Shown here one piece after another: positions 1 to 9,198 of a stretch of DNA of 64,000 nt; within the stretch, counting starts at the first letter, position 1, and every line of letters begins with the position of its first letter. Both the position numbers and the translations under genes were made by a program. The stretch spans positions 310,001 through 374,000 of the forward strand of contig NZ_JAFCKF010000009.1 of assembly GCF_018130545.1 (NCBI RefSeq), in the 5' to 3' direction. The DNA is from Bradyrhizobium tropiciagri. Lineage in GTDB: Bacteria > Pseudomonadota > Alphaproteobacteria > Rhizobiales > Xanthobacteraceae. The notes beneath the pieces are model-generated. The model made no database searches, was not told the origin of the DNA, and worked only from the letters and a program-made list of their open reading frames with translations.

Positions 1-390
1 GTCTGGGCGATAGCCTGCTTCGGCTTCGTGATCTGCTTTGCCGCGTTGGCCGCGCTGAAATACTGGCCGAGCATGCCGCTGATCTATCTGATGGTCTTCA
101 CCCAGGGCGCGCTCGGCTATGGTCTCACATCAGTGATGGGCCCGGTGGTGCTCGAGATATTCCAGGGCAGGCATTACGGCAGCATTTTCGGCACCGTGAT
201 GCTGGCCGCGCTCGCCGGCGGAGCCGCCGGCCCGTGGATCACCGGCCAGCTCTATGATCTCTCGGGCAGCTATACCAGCGCGTTCCTGCTCGGGATCGCC
301 GTCAGCCTGCTGTCGGCATTCGCGATCTGGCAGGCTTCGCCCCGCAAGGTCCGCGCCGTCGCCGGACAGATGCACAAGATTGCCGCCTGA
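1..390 (+). CDS. MFS transporter, C-terminal fragment (cut by window start)
   Basis: The reading frame is open from the first base and ends with TGA at 388-390, giving about 129 residues. It holds three to four hydrophobic helices separated by short glycine-rich loops (for example GGAAGPWITGQLYD) and ends in a basic cytoplasmic tail. This is the last third of a major facilitator superfamily permease, an inner-membrane secondary transporter. The substrate cannot be judged from this part. It lies tail to tail with the TetR gene, with a 4-base gap. The true start is outside the window. Confidence 0.75.
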   Translation, partial: VWAIACFGFVICFAALAALKYWPSMPLIYLMVFTQGALGYGLTSVMGPVVLEIFQGRHYGSIFGTVMLAALAGGAAGPWITGQLYDLSGSYTSAFLLGIAVSLLSAFAIWQASPRKVRAVAGQMHKIAA

Positions 391-394
391 CAGA

Positions 395-1006
395 TCAGGC
401 GGATGAAACGCCGATCGCGCGCTGCAGATCGGTGATCGCGCGCAGGCAGCTGTCGGCGGGCGTGGTGTCCGGATCGATCAGGCGATGCAGGCGGAAGCCG
501 TCCTCCAGTGCCAGCACGATCGCGCCGGTCCAATCCGGATTGAGTTTGGGATTCCTGCCGCTGTTCTTCTGCGCGGTCGCGACGATGTCGGCGATCAGCT
601 TGCGCCGGGCACGCAGGCGCTTGGCGAGTTCGGGCCGCCGCTTCTCGGCGCGCGCCACGAACAGGATCATCTCCATGTGCAGGAGAGGGGAGCGGCCGAG
701 CGGGTCCTGCTGGCTGCGATCCATCGTGCGCAGCGCCTCCAGGAAGTCGGGCAGGTTGCTGTGCCTGGCGAGCAAGTCGAGATTGCGCCGGATCGACTGC
801 TCGACGTGATCCTCGAGCATCGCAAAGATCAACTCGTCCTTGCTCTTGAAGTTCGAATAGAAGGCGCCGCGGCTGAAACCCGCTGCGGCCGCGATCGCCT
901 CGATGCTGGCGCCGCCAATGCCCTGTTCCTCGAATACCCGCGCCGCCGCCTCGAACAGCTTCTCGCAGGTGTCGTCTCGTGTCGGTCTGGTTCGTACCCT
1001 TGACAT
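395..1006 (-). CDS. TetR/AcrR family transcriptional regulator
   Basis: This 203-residue protein has an N-terminal TetR helix-turn-helix at about residues 12-58: an IEAIAAAAGFSRGAFYSNF recognition region followed by KSKDELI, the usual family signature. The C-terminal part is a helical ligand-binding domain of normal length. The gene is divergent from the cytochrome P450 gene, and a long palindrome lies just upstream of its start (1027-1058). It therefore probably represses itself and the P450 gene and is released by a small hydrophobic molecule. The assignment to the family is firm; the ligand is unknown. Confidence 0.9.
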   Translation of the reverse strand: MSRVRTRPTRDDTCEKLFEAAARVFEEQGIGGASIEAIAAAAGFSRGAFYSNFKSKDELIFAMLEDHVEQSIRRNLDLLARHSNLPDFLEALRTMDRSQQDPLGRSPLLHMEMILFVARAEKRRPELAKRLRARRKLIADIVATAQKNSGRNPKLNPDWTGAIVLALEDGFRLHRLIDPDTTPADSCLRAITDLQRAIGVSSA

Positions 1007-1026
1007 CGGCGCATTTTAAGGCAGAA

Positions 1027-1058
1027 TGCAACTCGATACAATAGTGTATCCAGTTGCA
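1027..1058. promoter_or_regulatory. Palindromic operator between tetR and P450 genes
   Basis: Two 14-base arms separated by ATAG form an inverted repeat with 13 of 14 positions complementary (core GATACA-N4-TGTATC, flanks TGCAACT and AGTTGCA). It begins 21 bases upstream of the TetR ATG. It contains a TACAAT hexamer at 1037-1042 that could be a -10 element for the P450 gene. Size and position fit the binding site of a TetR dimer. Binding by the adjacent regulator is inferred. Confidence 0.75.
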
Positions 1059-1164
1059 ATTCGACTGAAGCAGAACCGCCGCATCCGTGATGATGCGGTC
1101 TTGAGGATGACACCAAGGCGCACCACGGTATTAGGCACCGGTGCAGCGAACGAACGAGGTCACC

Positions 1165-2397
1165 ATGAACGAGCAAGTTCAGCCGGCGAACGGCGATCCG
1201 CTTTTCAATCCACTGGCACCCGAATTCATTCGCAATCCCTATCCGCATTACGAGCGGCTGCGCCGTCTCGATCCGATGCACGTCAATGCGCACGGCGCCT
1301 TCGTCGCCAGCCGCCATGCCGAGGCTAGCCTCGTGCTGCGCGACAAGCGCTTCGGCAAGGACTATGTCGAACGCACGATCCGCCGCTACGGCCCCAAGAT
1401 CATGGATGAGCCGGTGATCCGCAGCATGAGCCACTGGATGCTGCAGCAGGATCCGCCGGATCACACGAGGCTGCGCGGCCTCGTCGTCAAGGCGTTCACC
1501 GCCCGCCGCGTCGAGGACATGCGCCCGCGCATCCAGCACGTCGTCGACGAGACGCTCGACCGCATCATTCCGCAAGGGCGGATGGACCTGATCGAGGATT
1601 TTGCGTTCCGCCTGCCGGTCACGATCATCTGCGACATGCTCGGCATCCCGGAGGAGCATCGCGAGGCCTTCTATAACGGCTCGCGCGACGGCGGCCGCCT
1701 GCTCGAGCCGGTGCCGCTGACACCCGAGGAAATCAAGCAGGGCAACGCCGGCAACGCGATGGCGGCGATGTACTTCCATCAGCTGTTCGAGCTGCGGCGC
1801 AAGCAGCCCGGCGACGACCTCACCACGCAGCTGGTGCAGGCCGAGGAAGATGGCCAGAAGCTCACCAATGAGGAGCTGACCGGCAACATCATCCTGCTGT
1901 TCGGCGCCGGCCACGAGACCACCGTGAACCTGATCGGCAACGGCCTGCTTGCGCTGTTCCGCAACCCGGACCAGCTCGCGCTGCTCAAGGCCAATCCGGG
2001 CCTGATCACCAATGCGATCGAGGAGTTCCTGCGCTACGATTCCTCGGTGCAGATGACCGGCCGCGTCGCGTTGGAAGACATCGAGGATCTCGGCGGCAAG
2101 CGCATCCCGAAGGGCGAGAGCGTGCTGTGCCTGCTCGGCTCGGCCAATCACGATCCGGCCGTCTATCCCGACCATCCCGAGAAGCTCGACATCCAGCGGC
2201 CGAACGTGAAGCCGCTGTCGTTCGGCGGCGGCATCCATTTCTGCCTCGGTGCCCAGCTGGCGCGGATCGAGGCCGAAATCGCGATCTCGACGCTGCTGCG
2301 CCGGATCCCCGACCTGCGGCTCGATGACGCGGAAAATCCGGAGTGGCGGCCGACCTTCGTGCTGCGCGGGCTGAAGCGGCTGCCGGCGAGCTGGTGA
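1165..2397 (+). CDS. Cytochrome P450
   Basis: This is a 410-residue soluble bacterial P450. The I-helix oxygen-activation motif AGHETT is near residue 248, the K-helix ExxR (EEFLR) near 286-290, and the heme-binding loop FGGGIHFCLG near 353-362 with axial Cys at about 360. It catalyses monooxygenation using electrons from a separate ferredoxin and reductase, neither of which is encoded nearby. I chose the ATG at 1165 because AACGAGG lies upstream at ordinary spacing; an in-frame GTG at 1141 is possible. The gene is divergent from the TetR gene and probably controlled by it. The substrate is unknown. Confidence 0.93.
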   Translation: MNEQVQPANGDPLFNPLAPEFIRNPYPHYERLRRLDPMHVNAHGAFVASRHAEASLVLRDKRFGKDYVERTIRRYGPKIMDEPVIRSMSHWMLQQDPPDHTRLRGLVVKAFTARRVEDMRPRIQHVVDETLDRIIPQGRMDLIEDFAFRLPVTIICDMLGIPEEHREAFYNGSRDGGRLLEPVPLTPEEIKQGNAGNAMAAMYFHQLFELRRKQPGDDLTTQLVQAEEDGQKLTNEELTGNIILLFGAGHETTVNLIGNGLLALFRNPDQLALLKANPGLITNAIEEFLRYDSSVQMTGRVALEDIEDLGGKRIPKGESVLCLLGSANHDPAVYPDHPEKLDIQRPNVKPLSFGGGIHFCLGAQLARIEAEIAISTLLRRIPDLRLDDAENPEWRPTFVLRGLKRLPASW

Positions 2398-2425
2398 CAT
2401 CCGGGATGTGGTGACATCCGGGATC
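2392..2425. repeat. Tandem duplication of a 17-base unit at the P450 stop codon
   Basis: TGGTGACATCCGGGATG at 2392 is followed at once by a copy differing only in the last base. The first copy contains the TGA stop of the P450 gene. It looks like a small local slippage duplication. The 228-base gap to the next gene otherwise holds only a short hairpin (AGCGGC-aaa-GCCGCT) near 2506. Confidence 0.6.
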
Positions 2426-2625
2426 TGCGGCAGGGCAGCGATCCTGCCGCAGCGGCGGTCGCGCACGCACGCTTGAGCGGAAAACCACCTTCCGATTAAC
2501 GTTGTAGCGGCAAAGCCGCTGTGACTTCGCCATACTTGTCTCTATATTTGGGCTGCTCCGGCCAAGGGTTGGCAAAGGGTTCAGCATAAGGAGGCTGCCG
2601 CGGAGCGGGCTCAAAGGGAGACACC

Positions 2626-5600
2626 GTGCAGACGACGCTGCTCGGCCTGGCAATCGCCTTCATTCTTGCATTGGTGGCCGCGCTGGTCGGTCCGTATTTC
2701 GTTGACTGGAACCAGTTCAGGCCGCAGTTCGAGGAGGAAGCGTCCAAGATCATCGGCGCGCCGGTCCGCGTCGCCGGCAATCTCGACGCGCGTCTGCTGC
2801 CGGCACCCTCGCTGCGGTTGAAAACCGTCACCGTCGGCGGCGCCAACGATCTCGGCAAGGTCCGGGCCGCCAGTCTCGACGTCGAGTTCAGCCTGAGCTC
2901 GCTGATGCGCGGCGAGGTGCGCGCCAACGAGCTCACCGTCAACGGCGTGTCGCTCGATCTCGGGCTCGATCCGAAGGGGCGGGTCGACTGGTCGCCGTCG
3001 AGCGGGAGCTTCAACCTGGCTTCGCTGGCGATCGACCGGCTCAATCTGACCGGCCGCGTGGCGCTGCATGACGCCGCGAGCCACAGCACGCTCGAGCTCA
3101 ACGATATTGCCTTCAGCGGCGACGTCCGTTCGCTGGCCGGAGCGGTGCGTGGTGACGGCAATTTCATGTTCGATGGCAACCGCTACCCGTTTCGGATCTC
3201 GTCGGGGCAAGGTGCCGACGGCAACGGCACCCGCCTGCACGTCAACATCGATCCCGGGCAGCGGCCGGTGTCGGTCGATCTCGACGGCATCCTGACCTTC
3301 GAGGCCCGCGCGCCGCGCTTCGAAGGCAGCGTGACGCTGGCGGGCACACCTGGCCAGCGCGGCGGCAGCGACATGCCGCCCTGGCGGATCGCGGCCAAGG
3401 TCAAATCGGATTATTCGGCGGCACGTCTCGACCAAATCGAGGTGAGCTATGGTCCCGACGATCGCGCACTGAAGTTCGCGGGCAATGGCGATCTCCGCTT
3501 CGGCGCATCGCCGCTGCTGCGCGCCTCGCTCACGGCGCGGCAGCTCGACGGCGACAAGTTCGCGGCCAAAGACAGCGCCAAGGATAGCGCAAAGGACGGC
3601 AACAACGGCAATGTCGAGCCGGTGCGCGTGCTGCCGGCATTGCGCGCGGTGTTGTCAGGCCTGCCGCAAAGCCCGATCCCGGCACAGATGGAGCTGACGT
3701 CCGAGCAGATCATGCTCGGCGGGCGTCCATTGCAGGATATCTCGGCCGAGCTGCAATCGGATGCGAAATCGTGGACCGTGCGCCGGCTGGAGTTTCGCGC
3801 GCCGGGATCGACGCGGGTCTCGATGAGCGGCGCCAGCGCGCAAGCCGGGGTCTCGAACAGCTTCAAGACTGCGCTCAATGTCGAATCGTCCGATCCGGAT
3901 GCGTTGATGAGCTGGCTGCAGGGCCGGAGCGACATCACCTATCGCAGCCAGAAGCCGCTGCGGCTGCGCGGCGACGTCACGGTGTCGCCGTCAGGTTTTT
4001 CGATCGATGCGATGAAGGCGGAGATCGAGAGCGGCACGCTCGAGGGCCGCGTCGCGGTCACCCATCGCGAGGCGGCCAACGGCTCCAAGGTCGAAGCTCA
4101 GTTGAAGGCGGAGCGGCTCGATCTCGACGCGACCGCTGCCTTCATCCGTTCGCTGGCCGGTCCGCAAGCCGAATGGCCCGACGAGGCGCAGCTGTCGCTC
4201 GACGTCGGGCGCGCGATCTCCTCGGGGCAGGAATTGCGGCCGCTGCTGGCGAAGATCACCTACGGCCCGAAGAGCATCGTGCTCGAGCGCGTCAAGATCG
4301 GTCAGCCCGACAATGTCACGCTTGACGGCAGCGGCAATTTCGACCGCGGCAATTCGACCGGCAAGCTCGCGGTCGACGCGAGTGCTGCATCGCTTGGTCG
4401 GCTTGTCGCGCTCGTTCAGCCGTTCGCGCCGGCGCTGGCCGCACGGCTCGGCGTGCTCCGCGCGGATGCCGGCCCGGTCCGTGCAAAGCTCGCGCTCGAC
4501 CTCGCCAAGGGCAAGGCCGCCGATCGGGTTAGCGCACGCGCGACGCTCGATCTCGATACGCCGCAGCTGAAGGGCAATACGGTGATCTCGGCAACCCCGC
4601 AGGTGGCCGCGATCCGTGCGATGGATATCGATGCACTGCGCCGAAACGAGGTGACGGCGGAGGCGAAAGTCTCGGCCGGCGAGGGCCGTGCGTTGCTGGC
4701 GTTGCTCGGGCTTGACCACGCGGTCGCCGCCGGTACGGGCGCGACGCAATTCGAGGGCACCGTGAGCGGTGCATGGCAGGCGCCGTTGCGGCTGAAAGCA
4801 CGGCTCTGGGGCTCCGGGCTCGACGCGGATGCGGAGGGGAGCGCGGAGCCGTGGTCCAAGGATGGGACAAAGGACAGGACCAAGGATGGGGCGAGCGAGA
4901 GCAAATCGAGCGTCAGCCTCCGCGTCCGCAGCGCCGACATCAGTCCGCTGCTCAATCTGAAATCATCCGATCCGGCCGCGAACATCCGCCTGTCATCGAA
5001 GGTCACGCTCGCCGGCGACCGGCTGACCTTCGATGATCTCGACAGCATCGTCGCCGGTTCGCGGCTGCGCGGCCGTCTGGCGCTGACGCTCGCCGATCAG
5101 AAGAGCATCGACGGCGAAATCGGCCTCGATCAGATCACGCTGGCGCCGATTTTCGCGGCCGCGATCGGCGCGGCCGGCCACGATGCGACGGAGCCGCTCG
5201 GCACCGGGCTCACCAGCGCCTGGCGCGGCAAGGTCACGTTCGAGGCTCTGCACGGCCTGCTGCCGGGCGGCGCCGAGCTGCAGCCGGTCAGCGGCACCAT
5301 CAGGTCGGACGGGCAGGCGCTGACCTTCGACGGCATCAAGGGCAAGATCGGCGGCGGCGAGGCGACCGCCTCGATCGATGCACGACAGGGCGTCAATGGC
5401 CTTGCGCTGAACGCCAATGTGCAGCTGTCGGGCGTCGACGCTTCGGCCTTGCGCTACCGCAATCTCGCAATGCCCAAGGGCCGTGCGTCGATGCAGATGA
5501 CGTTGTTGACGCAGGGCCGCAGTGCCGCGGCGTTGACCGGTGCGATGTCCGGAAGCGGCACCGTGACGCTGGAGGGGCTGAACCTCCCGGGTCTCGATCC

Positions 5601-6384
5601 GCGCGCGTTCGACGTCGCGATCCGCGCCAGCGATTCCGGTCAGGCGACCGACGATATCAAGCTGAGGCAGATCGTCGAACCGGCGCTCGCCGCCGGCGGT
5701 CTGTCGATCGCTTCGGCGCAAATTCCCTTCAACATCCGCGACGGCCGTATCCGTGTCGCGGCCACCACGCTCGCGGCCAACGGCGCCAACGCGATCGTGT
5801 CCGGCGGTTACGACATTCCGGCCGATCAGGCCGACATCCGCGCTGCGCTGGCATCGACGCAGGTTGGCAACGCCAACAGCCGCCCGGAAATCCAGCTGCT
5901 TGCCGTGGGCACGCCCGACGGGCTGTCGCGCAGCATTGACATCGCGGCCTTGTCGTCGTGGCTTGCGGTGCGCGCGATCGACCGGGAGACCAGGCGGCTT
6001 GACGCGATCGAGCGCGGCGAACCGGCGCCGCCGCCGACCCCGGCGGCCCTTCCGCCGTCCGCCGTGCCGGCGCCTGATGCGTCGAGCTCCAATCCGGCAG
6101 CGGTGCCTTCCGCCAATCTGCCGGCGCCAGGCCCCGATCCGCGCCGCGTCCCTCCGAAGCCGAAGATCGTGGCGCCGCGGCCGCCGATCGTCCCGCCGGT
6201 CGCCACGGCACCTGCCGTCGCGCCGCCGGCGCCGATCGCGAGCCAGCCCCAGATGGCGCCGTTGCCGCCGCCGATCGAGGTCAAGCCGGCGCCCGGCGCG
6301 GCCAGGCCGCGGCCGCTGCGTCCGCCGCTGTCGCTGACGCCGCAGGTCGCCAATCCGCCGCCGCGGCCGGCCATGCAGAACTGA
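2626..6384 (+). CDS. AsmA family envelope protein
   Basis: This is a 1252-residue protein with one N-terminal membrane helix (about residues 3-22) followed by the typical AsmA start PYFVDWNQFRPQFEEEASK and the segment GAPVRVAGNLDARLLPAPSL. A very long beta-rich periplasmic region follows, ending in a proline/alanine-rich tail from about residue 1130. AsmA-like proteins are thought to help lipid traffic between inner and outer membranes. The GTG at 2626 is preceded by AAAGGGAG. Two Lys-Asp-rich low-complexity inserts (near residues 317-325 and 745-757) look like loop expansions. The gene appears monocistronic. Confidence 0.88.
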   Translation: MQTTLLGLAIAFILALVAALVGPYFVDWNQFRPQFEEEASKIIGAPVRVAGNLDARLLPAPSLRLKTVTVGGANDLGKVRAASLDVEFSLSSLMRGEVRANELTVNGVSLDLGLDPKGRVDWSPSSGSFNLASLAIDRLNLTGRVALHDAASHSTLELNDIAFSGDVRSLAGAVRGDGNFMFDGNRYPFRISSGQGADGNGTRLHVNIDPGQRPVSVDLDGILTFEARAPRFEGSVTLAGTPGQRGGSDMPPWRIAAKVKSDYSAARLDQIEVSYGPDDRALKFAGNGDLRFGASPLLRASLTARQLDGDKFAAKDSAKDSAKDGNNGNVEPVRVLPALRAVLSGLPQSPIPAQMELTSEQIMLGGRPLQDISAELQSDAKSWTVRRLEFRAPGSTRVSMSGASAQAGVSNSFKTALNVESSDPDALMSWLQGRSDITYRSQKPLRLRGDVTVSPSGFSIDAMKAEIESGTLEGRVAVTHREAANGSKVEAQLKAERLDLDATAAFIRSLAGPQAEWPDEAQLSLDVGRAISSGQELRPLLAKITYGPKSIVLERVKIGQPDNVTLDGSGNFDRGNSTGKLAVDASAASLGRLVALVQPFAPALAARLGVLRADAGPVRAKLALDLAKGKAADRVSARATLDLDTPQLKGNTVISATPQVAAIRAMDIDALRRNEVTAEAKVSAGEGRALLALLGLDHAVAAGTGATQFEGTVSGAWQAPLRLKARLWGSGLDADAEGSAEPWSKDGTKDRTKDGASESKSSVSLRVRSADISPLLNLKSSDPAANIRLSSKVTLAGDRLTFDDLDSIVAGSRLRGRLALTLADQKSIDGEIGLDQITLAPIFAAAIGAAGHDATEPLGTGLTSAWRGKVTFEALHGLLPGGAELQPVSGTIRSDGQALTFDGIKGKIGGGEATASIDARQGVNGLALNANVQLSGVDASALRYRNLAMPKGRASMQMTLLTQGRSAAALTGAMSGSGTVTLEGLNLPGLDPRAFDVAIRASDSGQATDDIKLRQIVEPALAAGGLSIASAQIPFNIRDGRIRVAATTLAANGANAIVSGGYDIPADQADIRAALASTQVGNANSRPEIQLLAVGTPDGLSRSIDIAALSSWLAVRAIDRETRRLDAIERGEPAPPPTPAALPPSAVPAPDASSSNPAAVPSANLPAPGPDPRRVPPKPKIVAPRPPIVPPVATAPAVAPPAPIASQPQMAPLPPPIEVKPAPGAARPRPLRPPLSLTPQVANPPPRPAMQN

Positions 6385-6447
6385 AGGGCGCCTTCGAGTG
6401 ACGCGGCTACCGGTTCGCGTGAAGCAACTGCGTCGAACCGAGACGGC

Positions 6448-6801
6448 TCACGATTGGTGCTGGAGAATGTTGATCAGCCGGCCGAAGGGATCGCGGACGT
6501 AGAACCGCCGCACGCCCCACGGCTCGTCCGCCGGGCCATATTCGATCGCGATGCGGGCAGCCTTGATCCGGTGCAGGGCCACGTCGAGATCGTCGACCTC
6601 GATCGAGAGATCGGGCACCGGCGTGCCGGAGCCACCTTCGGATGCGAAGCTGATTTGAACCTGCATTGTTTCGGATGAGCCGTAAGTCGCAACCCAACCG
6701 AAATCCATCAGCGGCTCGAGGCCGAGGATGTCACGATAGAACGATCTCGCTGCCGCGATGTCTGATGCGGCAACGTTCGCGACGATGCGATTGACCTTCA
6801 T
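6448..6801 (-). CDS. VOC family protein (glyoxalase/bleomycin resistance fold)
   Basis: A 117-residue protein, the length of a single vicinal-oxygen-chelate module. It starts MKVNRIVANVAASDIAAA, has FYRDILGLEP (a hallmark of the first beta-alpha-beta-beta-beta unit) and ends with VRDPFGRLINILQH, the conserved second half carrying the metal/substrate face. I took the internal ATG at 6801 rather than the longer frame to 6894, because the extra 31 residues are arginine-rich and overlap the next gene. Substrate and metal are unknown. It probably follows the RHH gene in the same transcript. Confidence 0.8.
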   Translation of the reverse strand: MKVNRIVANVAASDIAAARSFYRDILGLEPLMDFGWVATYGSSETMQVQISFASEGGSGTPVPDLSIEVDDLDVALHRIKAARIAIEYGPADEPWGVRRFYVRDPFGRLINILQHQS

Positions 6802-6853
6802 GCTGAAGTCCGCGCGATGGAACGACCGTCGCGATCGACGGTCGGAGAGGCCA

Positions 6854-7129
6854 TCAGGCCTGCTGGCGCGTATCGACCTGCTGCGGCCTGACATCCGTCG
6901 GCACGGCCGGCGTGGCGCGCGAGCGGAAGTAATCGAGCACGAAAAGCCGGATCGCGGAGGACAAATTGCCCTGCTGACGGTTGCTGTCGATCTCGCCGAC
7001 CAATTCCGACAACGTCATGTTCCGCAGTCCGGAAATTTCCTTCATGCCGTTCCAGAAAGCCTCTTCGAGGCTGACGCTGGTCTTGTGACCGGCAACCACG
7101 ATCGAACGCTTAACGACGGGAGACTTCAT
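6854..7129 (-). CDS. Ribbon-helix-helix domain protein
   Basis: A 91-residue protein beginning MKSPVVKRSIVVAGHKTSVSL, followed by EEAFWNGMKEISGLRNMTLSELVGEID-type sequence that matches the short RHH DNA-binding family widespread in alphaproteobacteria. It overlaps the upstream DUF4169 gene by 4 bases (ATGA), so the two are translationally coupled. RHH proteins bind DNA as dimers through an N-terminal beta strand. No target site is evident. Downstream comes the VOC gene; upstream of the pair is fumC. Confidence 0.85.
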   Translation of the reverse strand: MKSPVVKRSIVVAGHKTSVSLEEAFWNGMKEISGLRNMTLSELVGEIDSNRQQGNLSSAIRLFVLDYFRSRATPAVPTDVRPQQVDTRQQA

Positions 7130-7329
7130 GATGCGTCTCCACTTTCGACACGCTGCTGGTTGAGAAGGTGCTGATCGAGCACACGCGCATTGCGCTCGTC
7201 GAGAAATTCGTCACGCGCTCGCTCGGATTTGGTGCGACCGAATAGCGCACGATTGGCTTCGGCCTGCTTTGCAGCTTGTTCGCGCTCACCGCGCTTCTTG
7301 AATCGTTTCAGGTTGACCACGTCGCCCAT
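7126..7329 (-). CDS. DUF4169 family protein
   Basis: A 67-residue, strongly basic and hydrophilic protein: MGDVVNLKRFKKRGEREQ followed by an Ala/Glu/Arg-rich helix with NRALFGRTKSER. The ATG at 7329 gives the usual start of the DUF4169 family (MG-x-VVNLK...K). Its function is unknown. It overlaps the RHH gene by 4 bases, and the pair lies next to fumC and sspB, a neighbourhood that I recall as common in Rhizobiales. The 276 bases before fumC hold a perfect 9-base-pair hairpin at 7435-7457 and an imperfect one near 7518-7546 that may end fumC transcripts. Confidence 0.85.
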   Translation of the reverse strand: MGDVVNLKRFKKRGEREQAAKQAEANRALFGRTKSERARDEFLDERNARVLDQHLLNQQRVESGDAS

Positions 7330-7605
7330 GCTCGTCGTCCTCAATCGTCCCCAAAGCGGAATTGGTGATGCATCGTGACGAAAGCAAGAGCGACTGCACT
7401 ACGCGCCCGGCTCGACATTCATCCCGAATCCCCATTTGATGCTCTGATAGCATCAAAGAATCCGTTTCGCTCTGCGAAAACTAGACGTCTGTACCACGCG
7501 CCAGCGCAGAGCTCATAGGTAACGCGCCTTAGTCTTTAGGCGTTATGATCCATAATTATATCACGCGCACTGACCGTAATTATCCGGACATTGCGCGTCG
7601 TCCAT

Positions 7606-9021
7606 TCAGCCGGGGTGTGTCATTTTGTCCGGCTGCACGAGGCGATCGAATTCATCGGCAGACACAAATCCAAGCCGCAAAGCCTCTTCCTTCAACGTCG
7701 TTCCGTGCGCGTGCGCCGACTTGGCGACCTTGGCTGCGTTGTCGTAGCCGATCTTCGGTGCGAGCGCGGTGACCAGCATCAGCGAGCGCTGCATCAGCTC
7801 GTTGATGCGCTTTTCGTCGGCGCGTATGCCGACAACGCAATGCTCAGTAAATGAGCGGACAACGTCAGACAGCAACTGAATGGAATTTATCATACAATAT
7901 GCCAAAACCGGCTTGTACACGTTGAGCTCGAAATGGCCCTGGCTGCCGGCGACGGTGATCGTGGTCTGATTGCCGAACACCTGGCAGCACACCATGGTCA
8001 TGGCTTCGCACTGGGTCGGGTTGACCTTGCCCGGCATGATCGACGAGCCCGGCTCGTTCTCCGGCAGGATCAACTCGCCGAGACCGGAGCGCGGGCCGGA
8101 GCCGAGGAAGCGGATGTCGTTGGCGATCTTGAACAGCCCGGTCGCCACCGAATTGATCGCGCCATGCACCAGCACATAGGCGTCGTTGGAAGCCAGCGCC
8201 TCGAACTTGTTCGCTGCGCTGGTGAACGGCAGCTTGGTGATCTCGGCGACATGTTTGGCGAAGGCTTTGGCGAATTCCGGCTTCGAGTTGAGGCCGGTGC
8301 CGACGGCAGTGCCGCCCTGCGCCAGCGGAAACAGCTCCCTCACCGCGGTGTGCAAGCGCGCGATGCCGCTCTCGACCTGCGCGGCGTAGCCTGAGAATTC
8401 CTGGCCGAGCGTCAGCGGCGTCGCGTCCTGGGTATGCGTGCGTCCGATCTTCACGATCTTGGCAAACGCTTCCTGCTTCTGGTGCAACGCCTGATGCAGC
8501 TCGGTGAGCGCGGGAATCAGGTCGGCGATGATGCGGCTTGCGGCCGCGATATGCATCGCGGTCGGAAACGAGTCGTTCGAGGACTGACTCATGTTGACAT
8601 GATCGTTCGGATGGATCGGCTGCTTGGCGCCGAGCTCGCCGCCGAGCATCTGGTTGGCGCGATTGGCGATCACCTCGTTCACGTTCATGTTGGTCTGCGT
8701 GCCCGAGCCGGTCTGCCAGACCACCAGCGGAAAATGATCGTCGAGCTTGCCGTCGATCACTTCCTTTGCTGCGCTGACAATGGCGTCGGCGCGGCGCGCA
8801 TCGAGCTGGCCGAGGTCGCGATTGGTCTCGGCGGCCGCGAGCTTCACCATCGCAAGCGCGTGGACGATCGCGATCGGCATCCGGTCATGGCCGATCTTGA
8901 AATTCTGCCGCGACCGTTCGGTCTGCGCGCCCCAGTAGCGATCGGCGGGGACGTCGATCGGACCGAAGCTGTCGGTCTCGCTGCGGGTGGCGGCGTTGGA
9001 TGGTGTGGTCGATTGAGCCAT
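7606..9021 (-). CDS. fumC: Class II fumarate hydratase
   Basis: A 471-residue enzyme of the citric acid cycle that interconverts fumarate and malate in the cytosol without an iron-sulfur cluster. The superfamily signature [15 protein letters not shown] is intact and carries the catalytic-loop serines; [17 protein letters not shown] and [18 protein letters not shown] also match class II fumarases. I chose the ATG at 9021 because GGAGAG lies 7 bases upstream; the longer frame to 9060 has no such site. Length agrees with the family. Confidence 0.96.
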   Translation of the reverse strand: MAQSTTPSNAATRSETDSFGPIDVPADRYWGAQTERSRQNFKIGHDRMPIAIVHALAMVKLAAAETNRDLGQLDARRADAIVSAAKEVIDGKLDDHFPLVVWQTGSGTQTNMNVNEVIANRANQMLGGELGAKQPIHPNDHVNMSQSSNDSFPTAMHIAAASRIIADLIPALTELHQALHQKQEAFAKIVKIGRTHTQDATPLTLGQEFSGYAAQVESGIARLHTAVRELFPLAQGGTAVGTGLNSKPEFAKAFAKHVAEITKLPFTSAANKFEALASNDAYVLVHGAINSVATGLFKIANDIRFLGSGPRSGLGELILPENEPGSSIMPGKVNPTQCEAMTMVCCQVFGNQTTITVAGSQGHFELNVYKPVLAYCMINSIQLLSDVVRSFTEHCVVGIRADEKRINELMQRSLMLVTALAPKIGYDNAAKVAKSAHAHGTTLKEEALRLGFVSADEFDRLVQPDKMTHPG

Positions 9022-9198
9022 GGATGCTCTCCGTTGCGTCATCTGAACGTGGTCCGGCAAGGCGCCGGGCTGTCCGGCGCGACGACGCCAAGCGTCCGCG
9101 CGAGGGCACGTTCATGCAGAAAGATAGTCCGGGATGACGATCTGTCATCCCGAACCTCACCGACATCCTACAAGGTCGCGGCGTGATCTGCGCTTAGA

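Noticed and set aside
829-2466. 545-codon open frame on the minus strand across the P450 gene
   Set aside because: Its product is rich in Arg, His and Asp with no fold signature and lies wholly antisense to a clear P450; it is a GC-codon shadow.
6411-6447. Possible fragment of the GCGTGAAG-type intergenic repeat downstream of the AsmA gene
   Set aside because: Only a short match to part of the element at 33168-33273, with no paired ends; too weak to list.
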